DNA of 56,475 bases from Micromonospora cabrerizensis (GTDB lineage: Bacteria; Actinomycetota; Actinomycetes; Mycobacteriales; Micromonosporaceae): NCBI RefSeq assembly GCF_022230955.1, contig NZ_JAKKFI010000074.1, forward strand, positions 1-56,475, read 5' to 3'. Under the pieces are notes generated by a model. It saw only the letters and a program-made list of their open reading frames with translations, was not told the DNA's origin and ran no database searches. Position numbers and translations under genes: made by a program. Shown in pieces: positions 24,263 to 33,738 of the stretch (its first letter is position 1; each line of letters opens with the position of its first letter).

Positions 24263-25147
24263 ATGGACTCCGCCCTGACTCTGATCGGCCTGCCCATCGC
24301 CCTCGGCATCATCATGCTCGGTCTGGGTCTCGGACTGACCATCGCGGACTTTCGCCGGGTGGCCCAGCATCCACGCGCCGCCGTCATCGCCCTGGTGTGC
24401 CAGGTGTTGGTGCTGCCGGCGCTCTGCTTCTGCCTCGTCCTCGCGTTCGACCTGGCACCCGAACTGGCCGTCGGCATGATGCTGCTGGCCGCCTCGCCCG
24501 GCGGCACGACGGCGAACCTCTACAGCCACCTGTTCGGCGGCCACGTGGCCCTGAACATCACCCTGACCGCCATCAACTCGGTGCTCGCCGTGTTCACCCT
24601 GCCGATCCTGGTCAACCTGTCGGCGGCGTACTTCCTGCCCGAGGGCAGGAGCATCGGCCTGCAGTTCGACAAGGTGGTGCAGGTCTTCGCCATCGTGCTC
24701 GTCCCGGTCGCGATCGGCATGCTGGTCCGGGCCCGGCTGCCGCACGTCGCCGAGCGGCTGAACCGCCCGGTCCGGATCCTCTCCGTCGTCGTGCTCGTCG
24801 CGGTGATCGCCGGGGCCGTGCTCGGGGAGCGGGAGAACATCGCCGACTACTTCGTCTCGGTCGGCCTGGCCGTGCTCGCGTTCAACCTGCTCAGTCTCGC
24901 CATCGGGTACGGGGTGCCGCGACTCGCCGGCGTCGAGCGAAGCGCGGCGACGGCCGCCGGGTTCGAGATCGGCATCCACAACAGCACCCTGGCCATCACG
25001 ATCGCGCTCAGCCCGGCGCTGCTCAACAGCACGCAGATGGCGATCCCGGGCGCCGTCTACGGCATCGTCATGTTCTTCACCGCGGCGGCCTTCGGCTACC
25101 TGGTGACCCGGGTCGGCACCCGGTCGGCCGCGACCCTGACACCCTGA
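24263..25147 (+). CDS. bile acid:sodium symporter family (BASS) transporter
   Basis: 294 aa, about nine to ten hydrophobic spans. Family landmarks: LLAASPGGTTANLYSHL (the ASPGG loop) and FEIGIHNSTLAITIA (the second crossover region near 235-250). Members carry organic anions such as bile acids, pantoate or keto acids with sodium; the substrate here is unknown. It stands alone, diverging from the chitinase and converging on the PPOX gene through a strong terminator. Confidence 0.88.
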   Translation: MDSALTLIGLPIALGIIMLGLGLGLTIADFRRVAQHPRAAVIALVCQVLVLPALCFCLVLAFDLAPELAVGMMLLAASPGGTTANLYSHLFGGHVALNITLTAINSVLAVFTLPILVNLSAAYFLPEGRSIGLQFDKVVQVFAIVLVPVAIGMLVRARLPHVAERLNRPVRILSVVVLVAVIAGAVLGERENIADYFVSVGLAVLAFNLLSLAIGYGVPRLAGVERSAATAAGFEIGIHNSTLAITIALSPALLNSTQMAIPGAVYGIVMFFTAAAFGYLVTRVGTRSAATLTP

Positions 25148-25157
25148 CGGGGGTGGT

Positions 25158-25193
25158 GCTGGCCCGGTCGACCCTGCGGCGGACCGGGCCAGC
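25158..25193. terminator. bidirectional terminator
   Basis: Perfect 12-bp stem (GCTGGCCCGGTC / GACCGGGCCAGC) with a 12-nt loop, between convergent genes. Confidence 0.75.
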
Positions 25194-25196
25194 CGC

Positions 25197-25616
25197 TCAA
25201 CCGACCTGGTCGTTGTCCTTGAGTGCGCCCCAGCCGTGCCAGCGGTCGATCTCGATCAGGGCGCTGACCCGGGCGCGCTCCCGCCGCGGGTACGCGTTGC
25301 CGGTGTAGTGCTGCGACAACCGGTCGATGTCCGCGAGGTCCTCGTCGGCCCGCAGCTCGACGACGTGCCCGATGATGCTGACGTGGGTGTACCAACCGGC
25401 CTCGTCGAGGACGGTGAGGGACACCCGCGGGTCGTTGCGGACGTGGTCCAACCGACGGCGGCTCTCATCCATGTTGACCAGGATCCGGCCGTCGTCCCAC
25501 AGGTACCAGGTGGCGGCGGACACCGGTTGACCACCATTGCGAAGCGTGGTCATGACAGCCGGGTTCGGCTTCTGGAGCATGGCGACCGCAGCCTCGGGAA
25601 GCGGTGGCTTGGACAT
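25197..25616 (-). CDS. PPOX-class F420- or FMN-dependent oxidoreductase
   Basis: 139 aa, the standard size for split beta-barrel flavin/F420 enzymes. Segments PAVMTTLRNGGQPVSAATWYLWDDGRI (barrel start), VNMDESRRRLDHVRNDPRVSL (phosphate-binding basic patch) and YTHVSIIGHVVEL are characteristic of actinomycete F420-dependent PPOX proteins. ATG 25616 is preceded by GAGGAG at 5 nt. The electron acceptor reaction is unknown. Monocistronic. Confidence 0.85.
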   Translation of the reverse strand: MSKPPLPEAAVAMLQKPNPAVMTTLRNGGQPVSAATWYLWDDGRILVNMDESRRRLDHVRNDPRVSLTVLDEAGWYTHVSIIGHVVELRADEDLADIDRLSQHYTGNAYPRRERARVSALIEIDRWHGWGALKDNDQVG

Positions 25617-25772
25617 GAGGTCTCCTCGTCGCGTCGGCGTTTTACCCCTGCACGTTACGCACCCGCCGGTTCCGGCCGCGCTCGGTTCGGCATCGTGGCG
25701 TGGTGGCGCTGCCATCCGGCCGGGCCCCCACCCGACTGCCGGGCACCGACCGCCGCCGGAGAGGATGGGGTC

Positions 25773-26666
25773 ATGACCGATGCTGCACTTCCGAGGCGTG
25801 TTGTCGTCACCGGGGCCACCGGCAAGCTCGGCCGCGCCGTGGTCGCCCACCTGCGTGCCGTGGGCGTCGACGTGCTGGCGGTGGACCGGGCCGGCGGTCG
25901 CGACCCCCGGGACGTGACCGGCGAGTTCCTCCTGGTCGACCTGACCGACTACGGGCAGGTGGTGGAGGCGTTCACCGGAGGCGCCGACGAGCACGCCGGT
26001 GGCATCGACGCGGTCGTGCACCTGGCGGCGGTCCCGGCCCCGGGGCTGATGTCGAACGCGACCACGTTCGCCAACAACTCCGCCGCCACGTACAACGTCT
26101 TCGCCGCGGCCAGGGCGGCCGGGATCAGGCGGGTCGTCTGGGCGTCGAGCGAGACGGTCCTCGGGCTGCCGTTCGACACCCCACCGCCGTACGCGCCCGT
26201 GGACGAGGAGTACGCGCCGCGCCCCGAGTCCACGTACTCGTTGAACAAGGCCCTTGAGGAGGAGATGGCGCGGCACTTCTGCCGCTGGGACCCGGAGCTG
26301 GTCATGGTGGGTCTGCGCTTCTCCAACGTGATGGACGTCGAGGACTACGCCCCGTTCCCGTCCTTCGACGCCGACCCGCTGCTGCGCCGCTGGAACCTGT
26401 GGGGCTACATCGACGCCCGGGACGCAGCCCAGGCGGTCGAGCGCGCACTCGCCCACGACCAGCCCGGCGCCGACGTGTTCATCATCGCCAACGCCGACAC
26501 CGTCATGACCAGGTCCAGCGCGAGCCTGATGGCCGAGGTCTACCCGGGCGTCGAGATCCGTGGGGAGCTGGGCGAGCACGAGACGCTGCTCAGCATCGAC
26601 AAGGCCCGCCGGGTGCTGGGGTACGAGCCACAGCACTCCTGGCGGGACCACGTGGATCAGCTCTAG
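25773..26666 (+). CDS. NAD(P)-dependent epimerase/dehydratase (extended SDR)
   Basis: 297 aa. Rossmann start VVVTGATGKLGRAVV (GxxGxxG), VDLTDYGQV for the second strand, HLAAVPAPG, catalytic Ser in ASSETVLG and YSLNK (YxxxK). It acts on a nucleotide sugar or a related small sugar substrate; specificity is not visible. GGAGAGG lies upstream of ATG 25773. Its stop is 1 bp from the convergent GH128-like gene stop, leaving no terminator space. Confidence 0.88.
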   Translation: MTDAALPRRVVVTGATGKLGRAVVAHLRAVGVDVLAVDRAGGRDPRDVTGEFLLVDLTDYGQVVEAFTGGADEHAGGIDAVVHLAAVPAPGLMSNATTFANNSAATYNVFAAARAAGIRRVVWASSETVLGLPFDTPPPYAPVDEEYAPRPESTYSLNKALEEEMARHFCRWDPELVMVGLRFSNVMDVEDYAPFPSFDADPLLRRWNLWGYIDARDAAQAVERALAHDQPGADVFIIANADTVMTRSSASLMAEVYPGVEIRGELGEHETLLSIDKARRVLGYEPQHSWRDHVDQL

Positions 26667-26667
26667 G

Positions 26668-27774
26668 TCAGCGGGCCGCCTGGTAGGCGCGCCCGACGGC
26701 GGTCGCCTCGCTGCCGGTGCGGAAGAGCCCGGTCTGGTCCTTGTCCGTGGCGGGCAGGCCGAACCACGCGTACCGCTGGAGCCAGGACAGGCCGCCCAGC
26801 ATCCGGGTCGCCGCGGTGAGGAACGCGGCCTGCTGCGCCTGGGTCGGGAAGCGAACGCCGTTGGAAAAGTCGATCAAAGCGAACTCGGTGAGCCAGACCG
26901 GCAGCTGGTAGCGGTCGTGCACCGCCTGCAGGTACGACCTGAGCTGGTTGACCGCGTTGGCGGTGGTGAAGTCGCCGCCGTACCAGTGCAGGGCGATGAA
27001 GTCGACGCGGTAGCCGCGCTGCTTCGCGCCGGCCATGAAGCGGTCGAGCCACTCGCCCGGGCGGTCACCGCCCCAGGCCACCGCGGGGCTGCCCAGCGGG
27101 AGACCGGTCGCCTGCAGCTGCGGCCACAGGTCCAACGCCTGCTCCACGGTCATCTCCGCCTGACCCTTCAGGTCCGGCTCGTTGAACCCGAGCAGGTACC
27201 TGCCGTTCTTCTTGGCCTGTTGCAGGTTGGTGGCGGTGACGCTCTTCGCCCCCCAGATCATCGGGACGAACTCGGCGCCCTTCGGGCTGGTGACGCCCTG
27301 GTGTGCCACGTCCCAGGTGTAGTACCAGCTCGCTCCGGAGCTGGCCAGCGCCTGGTTGACGCCGTCGAAGGTCCACACCCCGACACCCTTGCGCTTCGAG
27401 GTCGCCGCGGGTGCCGCCGGGGCGACCGGACGGCCGGTCGTCGGCTTCGCCGTCGGCGTCGGGGTCGGGGTCGCTCCGGTCGGGCTCGGCGTGGCAGTGG
27501 GGGTGGTCGCGGTGGCAGGTGCGGAAACCGCGCCGGTGGCCAGCAGCTCGTCGACGGCCTGTGGGGCCGCCGCGGGAGCGGATGCCGGCCCGGTCGGTTG
27601 GACCACGACAACCACCCCGGTCACCAGTACGACGACCACGGCGGCCACGGCGAGGGGCCACAGCAGACGCCTCGCACCGACCGGGAGGCGGCCCAGTAAC
27701 CCGCGTCGGGGTTCCGCGTGGACGCCCCGATTCCCCTTCGCGGCGTCCGTACCACCCTGACCGGCTGTGCGCAT
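26668..27774 (-). CDS. membrane-anchored GH128-like glycosidase
   Basis: 368 aa. A basic N-terminus, one membrane span (about 35-55, VVVVLVTGVVVVV) and a long Pro/Thr-rich linker to about 135, then a catalytic domain of the Asl1/GH128 glycosyl hydrolase type: KGVGVWTFDG, LLGFNEPD with the acid/base Glu, ALHWYGGD, and VWLTEFAL with the nucleophile Glu. Known relatives cleave beta-1,3-glucan. Start 27774 has GGAGGAG about 10 nt upstream; an earlier ATG at 27801 has none. The anchor and linker would display the enzyme outside the cell. Confidence 0.82.
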   Translation of the reverse strand: MRTAGQGGTDAAKGNRGVHAEPRRGLLGRLPVGARRLLWPLAVAAVVVVLVTGVVVVVQPTGPASAPAAAPQAVDELLATGAVSAPATATTPTATPSPTGATPTPTPTAKPTTGRPVAPAAPAATSKRKGVGVWTFDGVNQALASSGASWYYTWDVAHQGVTSPKGAEFVPMIWGAKSVTATNLQQAKKNGRYLLGFNEPDLKGQAEMTVEQALDLWPQLQATGLPLGSPAVAWGGDRPGEWLDRFMAGAKQRGYRVDFIALHWYGGDFTTANAVNQLRSYLQAVHDRYQLPVWLTEFALIDFSNGVRFPTQAQQAAFLTAATRMLGGLSWLQRYAWFGLPATDKDQTGLFRTGSEATAVGRAYQAAR

Positions 27775-27888
27775 CGTCTCGACTCCTCCGTGTGGTCGCA
27801 TCGCTACCCGATGCTGTGGTGGCGGGAGATCTTGCCACCACCTTCCCCTCAGGAGACTGGCCGCCCGTACCGGGATAACAGTTTCTGC

Positions 27889-27915
27889 CCGGGTGAGCGG
27901 CGCTCGCGCACCCGG
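27889..27915 (-). terminator. possible terminator of the second sugar operon
   Basis: CCGGGTG / CACCCGG, a 7-bp stem with a GC-rich loop, just after the last permease gene. A second hairpin (GTGGTGGC / GCCACCAC, 27816-27841) follows before the GH128-like gene. Confidence 0.45.
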
Positions 27916-27919
27916 TGGG

Positions 27920-28762
27920 TCATCCCTTCAGTCCGGTGTGGGCGAGGCCCTCGATGAACTGCCGCTGCGCGATGACGAACACGACCAGGACCGGGAGCGC
28001 CGTCATCGAGGCCGCCGAGAGCTGGACGTCCCACATCGGGCCGCCGTACGCGTCGACGAACTGGGTCAGCGCCTGCGGCAGGGTGAACTTCTCCGGGGTG
28101 GACAGGAAGACGATCGGCTCCAGGTAGAGGTTCCAGCTGTGCAGGAAGGTGAAGATCGCCACCGCGCCGAGGGCGGGGCGGGCCAGCGGCAGCGCGATCC
28201 GCCAGAAGGTCGCCAGCCGGCCGAGGCCGTCCACCCGCGCCGCCTCCTCCAACTCGGTGGGCAGGGTGATGAAGAACTGCCGCATGATGAAGGTGGCCAG
28301 CACACTGGGCGCGCCGAGCATCGGCACCAGGATCAACGGCCAGTGGGTGTCGATCAGGTCGACCGAGTTGAACATCTGGAACAACGGCACGATGGTCACC
28401 TCGCTCGGGATCAGCAGGCCCACCAGCACCAGCAGGAAGAGCGCGTGCTGACCACGGAACCGGATCCGGGCGAACGCGTAGCCGGCCAGCGACGAGACCG
28501 CGAGGGTGCCGACGGTGACCACCGCGGCGATGTACGCGCTGTTGAGGTACTGCCGCGCGAACGGCTGCAGCTCGAACACCTGCCGGTACGCCGAGAAACT
28601 CAGGTCGGTGGGGATCAGCGACGGGGGAAAGGCGAAGATGTCGCCGACCGGTTTGAACGACGAGGTGATCATCCACCAGGTGGGGAAGACGAACGGGACG
28701 GCCAGCAGACAGATCAGCCCGTAGATCGCCACCCGGGCCCGCAACGGCAGCCTATTGTTCAT
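27920..28762 (-). CDS. ABC sugar transporter permease (MalG type)
   Basis: 280 aa with six predicted spans; EAA loop ELEEAARVDGLGRLATFW followed by IALPLARPAL, and the ending AQRQFIEGLAHTGLKG. It overlaps the preceding MalF-type gene by 11 bp and is the last gene of the operon lacI, FAD oxidoreductase, binding protein, permease, permease. No ATPase is encoded here. Likely ligand: a pectin- or hemicellulose-derived oligosaccharide, from the adjacent lyases. Confidence 0.92.
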   Translation of the reverse strand: MNNRLPLRARVAIYGLICLLAVPFVFPTWWMITSSFKPVGDIFAFPPSLIPTDLSFSAYRQVFELQPFARQYLNSAYIAAVVTVGTLAVSSLAGYAFARIRFRGQHALFLLVLVGLLIPSEVTIVPLFQMFNSVDLIDTHWPLILVPMLGAPSVLATFIMRQFFITLPTELEEAARVDGLGRLATFWRIALPLARPALGAVAIFTFLHSWNLYLEPIVFLSTPEKFTLPQALTQFVDAYGGPMWDVQLSAASMTALPVLVVFVIAQRQFIEGLAHTGLKG

Positions 28763-29717
28763 GGAAGACCCACTTCCTGCGCATACGCCACTGCACGATG
28801 GTCAGCGTCAGCACGATCAGAAACAGCAGGACCGACAGCGTCGAGCCGTAGCCGAACTGGTGGAACTGAAACGCCTGCTGGTACAGGTAGTAGACGAGCA
28901 CCGTGGTCGAGGTGCCCGGGCCGCCCTGGGTGAGCACGGCGATCTGGGCGAAGACCTGTAGCGCGCCGACCACGGTGATGATCGAGGTCAGCAGGATGGT
29001 CGGGCTGATCAGCGGCACGGTGATCCGACGGAACTGGGTCCACCGGCTCGCACCCTCGACCCGGGCCGCCTCGTACAGCTCGGCGGGGACGCCCTGCAAC
29101 GCGGCGAGGAACAGCACCATGTTGAGGCCGACGTTCTTGACCACCTGCACGACGATCACCGACAGCAGCGCGGTCCACTCGCCGCGCAGCCAGTTGGGGC
29201 CGTCCAGGCCGACCGCGCCGGCCACCCCGTTCACACCGCCGTTGTCCTGCAACAGGAAACCCCAGACGATCGTCCAGGCGACCAGCGAGACCACCACGGG
29301 GGAGAAGAACAGCGTCCGGAACACCACCGTGCCGCGCAGCCGCTGGTTGAGCAGCACGGCGAGGAGCAGGGCGAGGGCGAGGTTGAACACGACCAGGCCG
29401 ACCGAGAAGAACAGCGTCGTACGGAGCACGCCCGGCAGCTTCGGGTCGTCGACCAGTTCGCGGTAGTTGTCCGTGCCCACGAAGTCGAACGTGTCCGCGA
29501 GCACGTTCCACTCGTGCAGGCTGTACCAGACCACCAGGCCGAGTGGCAGCAGCACGAACAGCAGGGTGCCCACCAGCTGTGGTGTCACGAAGAGCAGGCC
29601 GGCCACCTGGTCGCGTCGGCGACTCGTCCACCATCCGCGCCGTCGGGGCGCCGTCGTGCCGCCCGGGGCGGGCCGGGGGTCGGCCCGGCCCGCCACGTCG
29701 TCCGTCAGGACCGGCAT
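28752..29717 (-). CDS. ABC sugar transporter permease (MalF type)
   Basis: 321 aa. A cytoplasmic basic/proline-rich stretch of about 37 residues precedes six spans. EAA loop: ELYEAARVEGASRWTQF, then ITVPLISPTI. Starts 10 bp after the binding protein gene and overlaps the MalG-type gene by 11 bp, so the three transport components are tightly coupled. Confidence 0.92.
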   Translation of the reverse strand: MPVLTDDVAGRADPRPAPGGTTAPRRRGWWTSRRRDQVAGLLFVTPQLVGTLLFVLLPLGLVVWYSLHEWNVLADTFDFVGTDNYRELVDDPKLPGVLRTTLFFSVGLVVFNLALALLLAVLLNQRLRGTVVFRTLFFSPVVVSLVAWTIVWGFLLQDNGGVNGVAGAVGLDGPNWLRGEWTALLSVIVVQVVKNVGLNMVLFLAALQGVPAELYEAARVEGASRWTQFRRITVPLISPTILLTSIITVVGALQVFAQIAVLTQGGPGTSTTVLVYYLYQQAFQFHQFGYGSTLSVLLFLIVLTLTIVQWRMRRKWVFHEQ

Positions 29718-29727
29718 CGGTGATCCC

Positions 29728-31002
29728 CTACTTCGCCAACAGCGGGTTGATCGCCGAGCAGACCCCGTCGAGCACGGCCCGCACGTCGGCGTCGGCCTTC
29801 CACATCGGGTCCAGCGCCGACCGTACGGCCTGGCTCAGCTCGGCCTGGCCGGTGTGGTTGGGCTTCACCACCCCGTTGGCGATCCCGTCGATCACCACGC
29901 TCTGCAACTGCTCCGGCTTGAGCAGGGGATTGGTCTTGGCCAGCGTCGCGGCGGTGAGCAGGGGGGTACGCGGCGGCGGGAAGAACTGCGCCAGCTTGGC
30001 GGAGTTGGCGGGGTTGGTGAGGAAGGCCAGGAAGTCGGCGGCGACGTCGGCGTGCTTGCCCTTCTTCAACACACCCATGCCGCCCTGGCCGATCACCGAG
30101 TAGTCGCCCTTCGGGCCGGCCGGCAACGGCACCAGGTCCCAGCCGAACTTCTGCTTCTCCAGCAGCGAGGCCCGGGAGATCTGAGTGATCGTCATGCCGG
30201 CCTCGCCGGCGAAGAAGTCGGCGGCGGTGCCCGGGCCCGGCAGCGCCTTCGCGGTGAAGATCGCCCGGTGCAGGAAGGTCATCGCGTCGACCATCTCGGC
30301 GGCGTTGAAGCCGCAGGTCTTGCCGTCCGCGCTCCACGCCTGGGCGCCCCAGCCGGTCCAGATGGTGGAGAGGTTGTCCCAACCCTTGTAGTCGAAGTCC
30401 CGCACCACCAGCCCTGCCTTGCCGGTCCTGGAGTTCACCGCGGAGGCGGTGGCCACGGCGTTCTCCCAGGTCCAGGAATCAGCGGCGATCAGCTCCGCCG
30501 GGCTCTTCGCGCCGGAGGCCTTGACCAGGTCGGTGTTGACGAAGATGCCGAACGGCGAGGTGGAGAAGGGGTAGCCGTAGAGCTTGCCGTCGGACTGCCA
30601 CAGTTTCGTCGCGGCCGGCGCCAGCTCGTCGAAGGCGTACCCGTCGGTCTTGCGCAGGGTCTCGTCCAGCGGCAGCAGCGCGCCCGAGGAGACGAAGTCC
30701 GGGGCCGCGTTCTCCAACACCCAGGCCAGGTCCGGCGGGTTACCACCGGCGATCTGGGTGGTCAGCGTGGTGGTGTAGCTCTCGAACGGGATCGGGTCGA
30801 ACTTGATCTCCGCGACGTTCGGGTGACTGCTGCGATACTCCGCGGCGATCTCGTTGAACAGCTTCAGGTGTGCCTCGTTGGCCGACCAGGTGGTCATCCG
30901 CAGCGAGACCGGGCCGTCGGAGCCGGCGCTGTCGCCGCCGCCGCAGGCGGTAAGGCCGACCATCGCGGCGAGCGCGACGACGGCCGTCAACCGTTTCCTC
31001 AT
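29728..31002 (-). CDS. ABC sugar transporter, solute-binding lipoprotein
   Basis: 424 aa. Sec-type lipoprotein signal with lipobox GLTAC (about 16-20). CUT1-type binding protein: SLRMTTWSANEAHLKLF start, GGNPPDLAWVLENAAPDF, YGYPFSTSPFGIFVNTDL. Preceded by GAGGGAG and lying 12 bp after the FAD oxidoreductase gene. It supplies the ligand to the two permeases downstream. Confidence 0.9.
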   Translation of the reverse strand: MRKRLTAVVALAAMVGLTACGGGDSAGSDGPVSLRMTTWSANEAHLKLFNEIAAEYRSSHPNVAEIKFDPIPFESYTTTLTTQIAGGNPPDLAWVLENAAPDFVSSGALLPLDETLRKTDGYAFDELAPAATKLWQSDGKLYGYPFSTSPFGIFVNTDLVKASGAKSPAELIAADSWTWENAVATASAVNSRTGKAGLVVRDFDYKGWDNLSTIWTGWGAQAWSADGKTCGFNAAEMVDAMTFLHRAIFTAKALPGPGTAADFFAGEAGMTITQISRASLLEKQKFGWDLVPLPAGPKGDYSVIGQGGMGVLKKGKHADVAADFLAFLTNPANSAKLAQFFPPPRTPLLTAATLAKTNPLLKPEQLQSVVIDGIANGVVKPNHTGQAELSQAVRSALDPMWKADADVRAVLDGVCSAINPLLAK

Positions 31003-31014
31003 CAGGATTCTCCC

Positions 31015-32640
31015 TCAGTAGCCGGCGATGTCGGGCCAGCGCAGCTCGACGCCCTCGTCGGCGAGGCGGTTCTGGAAGTCGGCCAGCAGGCCGGGGTTGT
31101 AGCGCACCGCGCGGGGGGTGACCCGGCGGGCCAGGCAGAAGTCCGCGAGCAGACCGGCGACCTCGCCGATGTTCCACTCCACGGGGTGCAGGCGGTACGA
31201 ACCGTTGGTGATGTGGGTGGTGCCGATGTTCTTCCCGGCGGGCAGCAGGTTCTCCACCCGTCGGGGGATCAGGGCGCCGAGTGGGATCTCGAAGGGACAC
31301 GAGGCCACGTCCACGTAGTTGTCCCCGCCGGTGGACGGGTGCAGGTCGATGCGGTACATGCCGACGCCGACCGCGTCCGGGTAGCTGACCGCGCCCTTGT
31401 CGCCGCGTACCGCCAGGGAGAGGTCCTGCTCGACGACGGTGTACTCGGCGCGGATGCGCCGCGCCTCCCGGATGTACGGGGCCTGGGCCAGCCCACTGTG
31501 CGCGACGTCGCCGCCGGTGCTGATGCCGCCGTTGCCGGTGACGTCACCGCGCAGCCGCAGCCCGGGGAAGCCGGTGCCACCGTCCGCGCGGGGTGCCTCG
31601 GTCTGCAACCAGTAGAGCTCCGACAGGGACAACTCCCGGGCCGCCGCGACCTGCCCGGCGGGGTCGGGCACGTCGATCAGCGGCTGCTCGAAGTAGTCGA
31701 TCATCGGCCAGTTGACCAGGCAGATGTCGCTGTCGTAGCTGCCCGGGACGAAGCTGCGCCGCGCGGCGATCCGGCGGAACGTCCACAGGTTGCCGTCGCC
31801 CGGGCTCAGCCGCTGGTCGGCCATCACCAGCCACGGGTCGTCGTCCGGGTTGGGGGTGAAGCTGCGCTCGGAGATCTCCAGGGTGCGCGGGTTGGGTGAC
31901 CGGAAGGAGAGCATCCGGTCGCCCCAGAACGGCGGCTGGTACGCCCGCCAGAAGTCATAGCGGGCCGGCCGGTCGATGGTGTGGTCGCCGTCGACGTGGT
32001 CGACCGCGAAGCACACCGAGAACGCCTGCATGTTGTCCGGCTGCGCCTCGTCCGGCGCGCTCGGCTCCCCGGTCTCGCCGCGCGACTCGAAGCCGGTGAC
32101 GTACTCGGTGCCGGTCAGTGGCAGCAGCTCGCCGGTCTCGGTGGCGTCCAGCACGTACGGCGCGACGACGTGCACCCGTTCGCCGCTGTCCCGGTGCGCC
32201 AGGGTCACCCCGGTCACCCGGTCGCCGTCGGTGTCGGCGTCGACCGGCAGGTACGGCTGGAGCAGCCGCAGCCGACCGGCACCCCGGTACGGTGCGAGCA
32301 TCGCCTCCAGCACCGCGACCGCGACCCGTGGCTCGTGGCAGAGTCGACTGACGTGCCCGGCCCCCGGGTTGAGGGCGGTGGCCTGACGGGCCCGGTCGGT
32401 CAGCGGATAGTAGGCGCGGTAGTAGTCCCGGATGCCGTCGCGCAGCCTCCGGTAGCTGGCGGTGACGCCGAACTGCTCGACCCAGGAGTGCTCGTCGGGC
32501 GGTACGGCCTGGCTGGTGAGCTGACCGCCGAGCCAGTCGTACTCCTCGGTGAGCACCACCGAGCGGCCGGCGCGCAGCGCGGCCAGGGCAGCGGCGACGC
32601 CGCCCAGTCCGCCGCCGACGATCAGTACTTCGGCCTGCAT
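31015..32640 (-). CDS. FAD-dependent oxidoreductase in a sugar-transport operon
   Basis: 541 aa. N-terminal dinucleotide fold VLIVGGGLGGVAAALAAL (GxGxxG) and LTEEYDWLGGQLTSQ, the pattern of the FAD-oxidoreductase family often found beside CUT1 transporters and polysaccharide-degradation genes. A second FAD contact region lies near the C-terminus (NLLPAGKNIGTTHITNGSYR). Soluble, no export signal. An alternative GTG start at 32664 would add eight residues and overlap the lacI stop as GTGA, implying coupling; ATG 32640 matches the conserved start better. The reaction is unknown; oxidation of an imported sugar acid or its derivative is a reasonable guess from context. Confidence 0.82.
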   Translation of the reverse strand: MQAEVLIVGGGLGGVAAALAALRAGRSVVLTEEYDWLGGQLTSQAVPPDEHSWVEQFGVTASYRRLRDGIRDYYRAYYPLTDRARQATALNPGAGHVSRLCHEPRVAVAVLEAMLAPYRGAGRLRLLQPYLPVDADTDGDRVTGVTLAHRDSGERVHVVAPYVLDATETGELLPLTGTEYVTGFESRGETGEPSAPDEAQPDNMQAFSVCFAVDHVDGDHTIDRPARYDFWRAYQPPFWGDRMLSFRSPNPRTLEISERSFTPNPDDDPWLVMADQRLSPGDGNLWTFRRIAARRSFVPGSYDSDICLVNWPMIDYFEQPLIDVPDPAGQVAAARELSLSELYWLQTEAPRADGGTGFPGLRLRGDVTGNGGISTGGDVAHSGLAQAPYIREARRIRAEYTVVEQDLSLAVRGDKGAVSYPDAVGVGMYRIDLHPSTGGDNYVDVASCPFEIPLGALIPRRVENLLPAGKNIGTTHITNGSYRLHPVEWNIGEVAGLLADFCLARRVTPRAVRYNPGLLADFQNRLADEGVELRWPDIAGY

Positions 32641-32660
32641 GTCTGGCAAGAGCTGTCCTT

Positions 32661-33701
32661 TCACGGGGTCGCCCTGGGGGGCGCGAGGGTTGCACCGTCG
32701 ACGGGTTGGCACGGCACCAGCCGCTGGGGCGCTGTCTCCGGGTCCGCCTCCAGCAGCCCGGTCAGTACCTCGACGGCCTGCCAGCCCATCTCCCGGCGGG
32801 GGATGCGGAAGCCGGTGAAGTCGATGTCGGTGCTGGCCGGTCGGGTCGGGTCGCCGAGGGCCAGGATGGACAGGTCGCCCGGGACGTCGAGGCCTCGCTC
32901 GCGGGCGAGCTGGGCGATGGCCACGCCGTCGGCGTACTCCTCGACGACCGCCGCGGTGACGCCCGCCGCCAGCAGGGTGTCGAGCAGGTCGGCGGGGGAC
33001 CGGTCGGTGGTCGGCAGGTGCAGCGGTGTGCGCCCGGCCGCGTCGAGTGCGGCCTGGAATCCACGCATCCGGTCGGCGTGCGACTCCGGACCGGCGCCCT
33101 GACCGAGGTAGGCCAGGGCGGTGTGACCGGCGGTCAGGGCCCGGCGCACGACGGCGGCGGTGGCGGGGGGGTAGTCCGCGCCGACGTACGGCACCGGCCC
33201 GCCCGCGTCGTCGCGGCGACCGACCGAGACGAACGGCTGCCCCTCGGTGACCAGCCGGGCCAGCTCGTCGCGGTCCAGCGACCGACCGAGCAGGACGCAG
33301 CCGTCGGCCAGGCGCAGCCGGTTGTCGTCGTGGAAGATCCGCCGCCGGCCGCCCGCCACCGGGGCGCTGGTGAGCAGCAGCAGGTCGCAGCCGAGCCGTT
33401 CGGCGCACTCCTCGATGCCGACCAGGAACGGGTGGTAGAAGTCGCCGGTGCCGGTCGGGAAGACCGGTTCGTAGGTGAACACGCCGAGGATGCGGTTGTG
33501 CCGGGCGGCGAGACGACGGGCGACCGGGTCGGCGACGTAACCCGTGGTGCGAATGGCGTGCAGGACCCGCTCCCGGGTTTCCGGGGCGATGCGGACGTTG
33601 CCGTCGTCGCGGCCGTTGAGCACCAGCGAGACGGTCGCCTGGCTGACGCCGGTCATCCGGGCGATGTCGTGCTGGGTGACCCGCCTGCGCGAACCAGTCA
33701 C
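32661..33701 (-). CDS. LacI-family transcriptional regulator
   Basis: 346 aa. Helix-turn-helix VTQHDIARMTGVSQATVSLV at about 8-27 and hinge LNGRDDGNVRIAPETRERV, then the ligand-binding core (LGVFTYEPVFPTGTGDFY, DLSILALGDP). GTG 33701 is chosen because it starts just before the DNA-binding domain; the open frame to 33791 has no ribosome site and would run through the operator region. First gene of the leftward operon, so it is probably autoregulated and controls the FAD oxidoreductase, transporter and divergent hydrolase through the two palindromes upstream. Confidence 0.88.
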   Translation of the reverse strand: MTGSRRRVTQHDIARMTGVSQATVSLVLNGRDDGNVRIAPETRERVLHAIRTTGYVADPVARRLAARHNRILGVFTYEPVFPTGTGDFYHPFLVGIEECAERLGCDLLLLTSAPVAGGRRRIFHDDNRLRLADGCVLLGRSLDRDELARLVTEGQPFVSVGRRDDAGGPVPYVGADYPPATAAVVRRALTAGHTALAYLGQGAGPESHADRMRGFQAALDAAGRTPLHLPTTDRSPADLLDTLLAAGVTAAVVEEYADGVAIAQLARERGLDVPGDLSILALGDPTRPASTDIDFTGFRIPRREMGWQAVEVLTGLLEADPETAPQRLVPCQPVDGATLAPPRATP

Positions 33702-33726
33702 GTTCCGTGTCCAATCGTTACCGAGG

Positions 33727-33738
33727 TAATACGCATTA
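33727..33738. promoter_or_regulatory. LacI-type operator, copy 1
   Basis: TAATACGCATTA: palindromic TAATnCGnATTA with the central CG typical of LacI-family sites, 26 bp upstream of the lacI gene start, in a strongly GC-rich genome where such an AT-rich site stands out. Confidence 0.65.

Noticed and set aside
29467..31899. 810-codon + strand frame across permease, binding protein and oxidoreductase genes
   Set aside because: It crosses three real genes on the other strand and has no motif of its own.
32665..33714. Upstream extension of the FAD oxidoreductase frame (to 899 codons)
   Set aside because: It overlaps the complete lacI gene in another frame; the dinucleotide-binding motif starts only after 32640.
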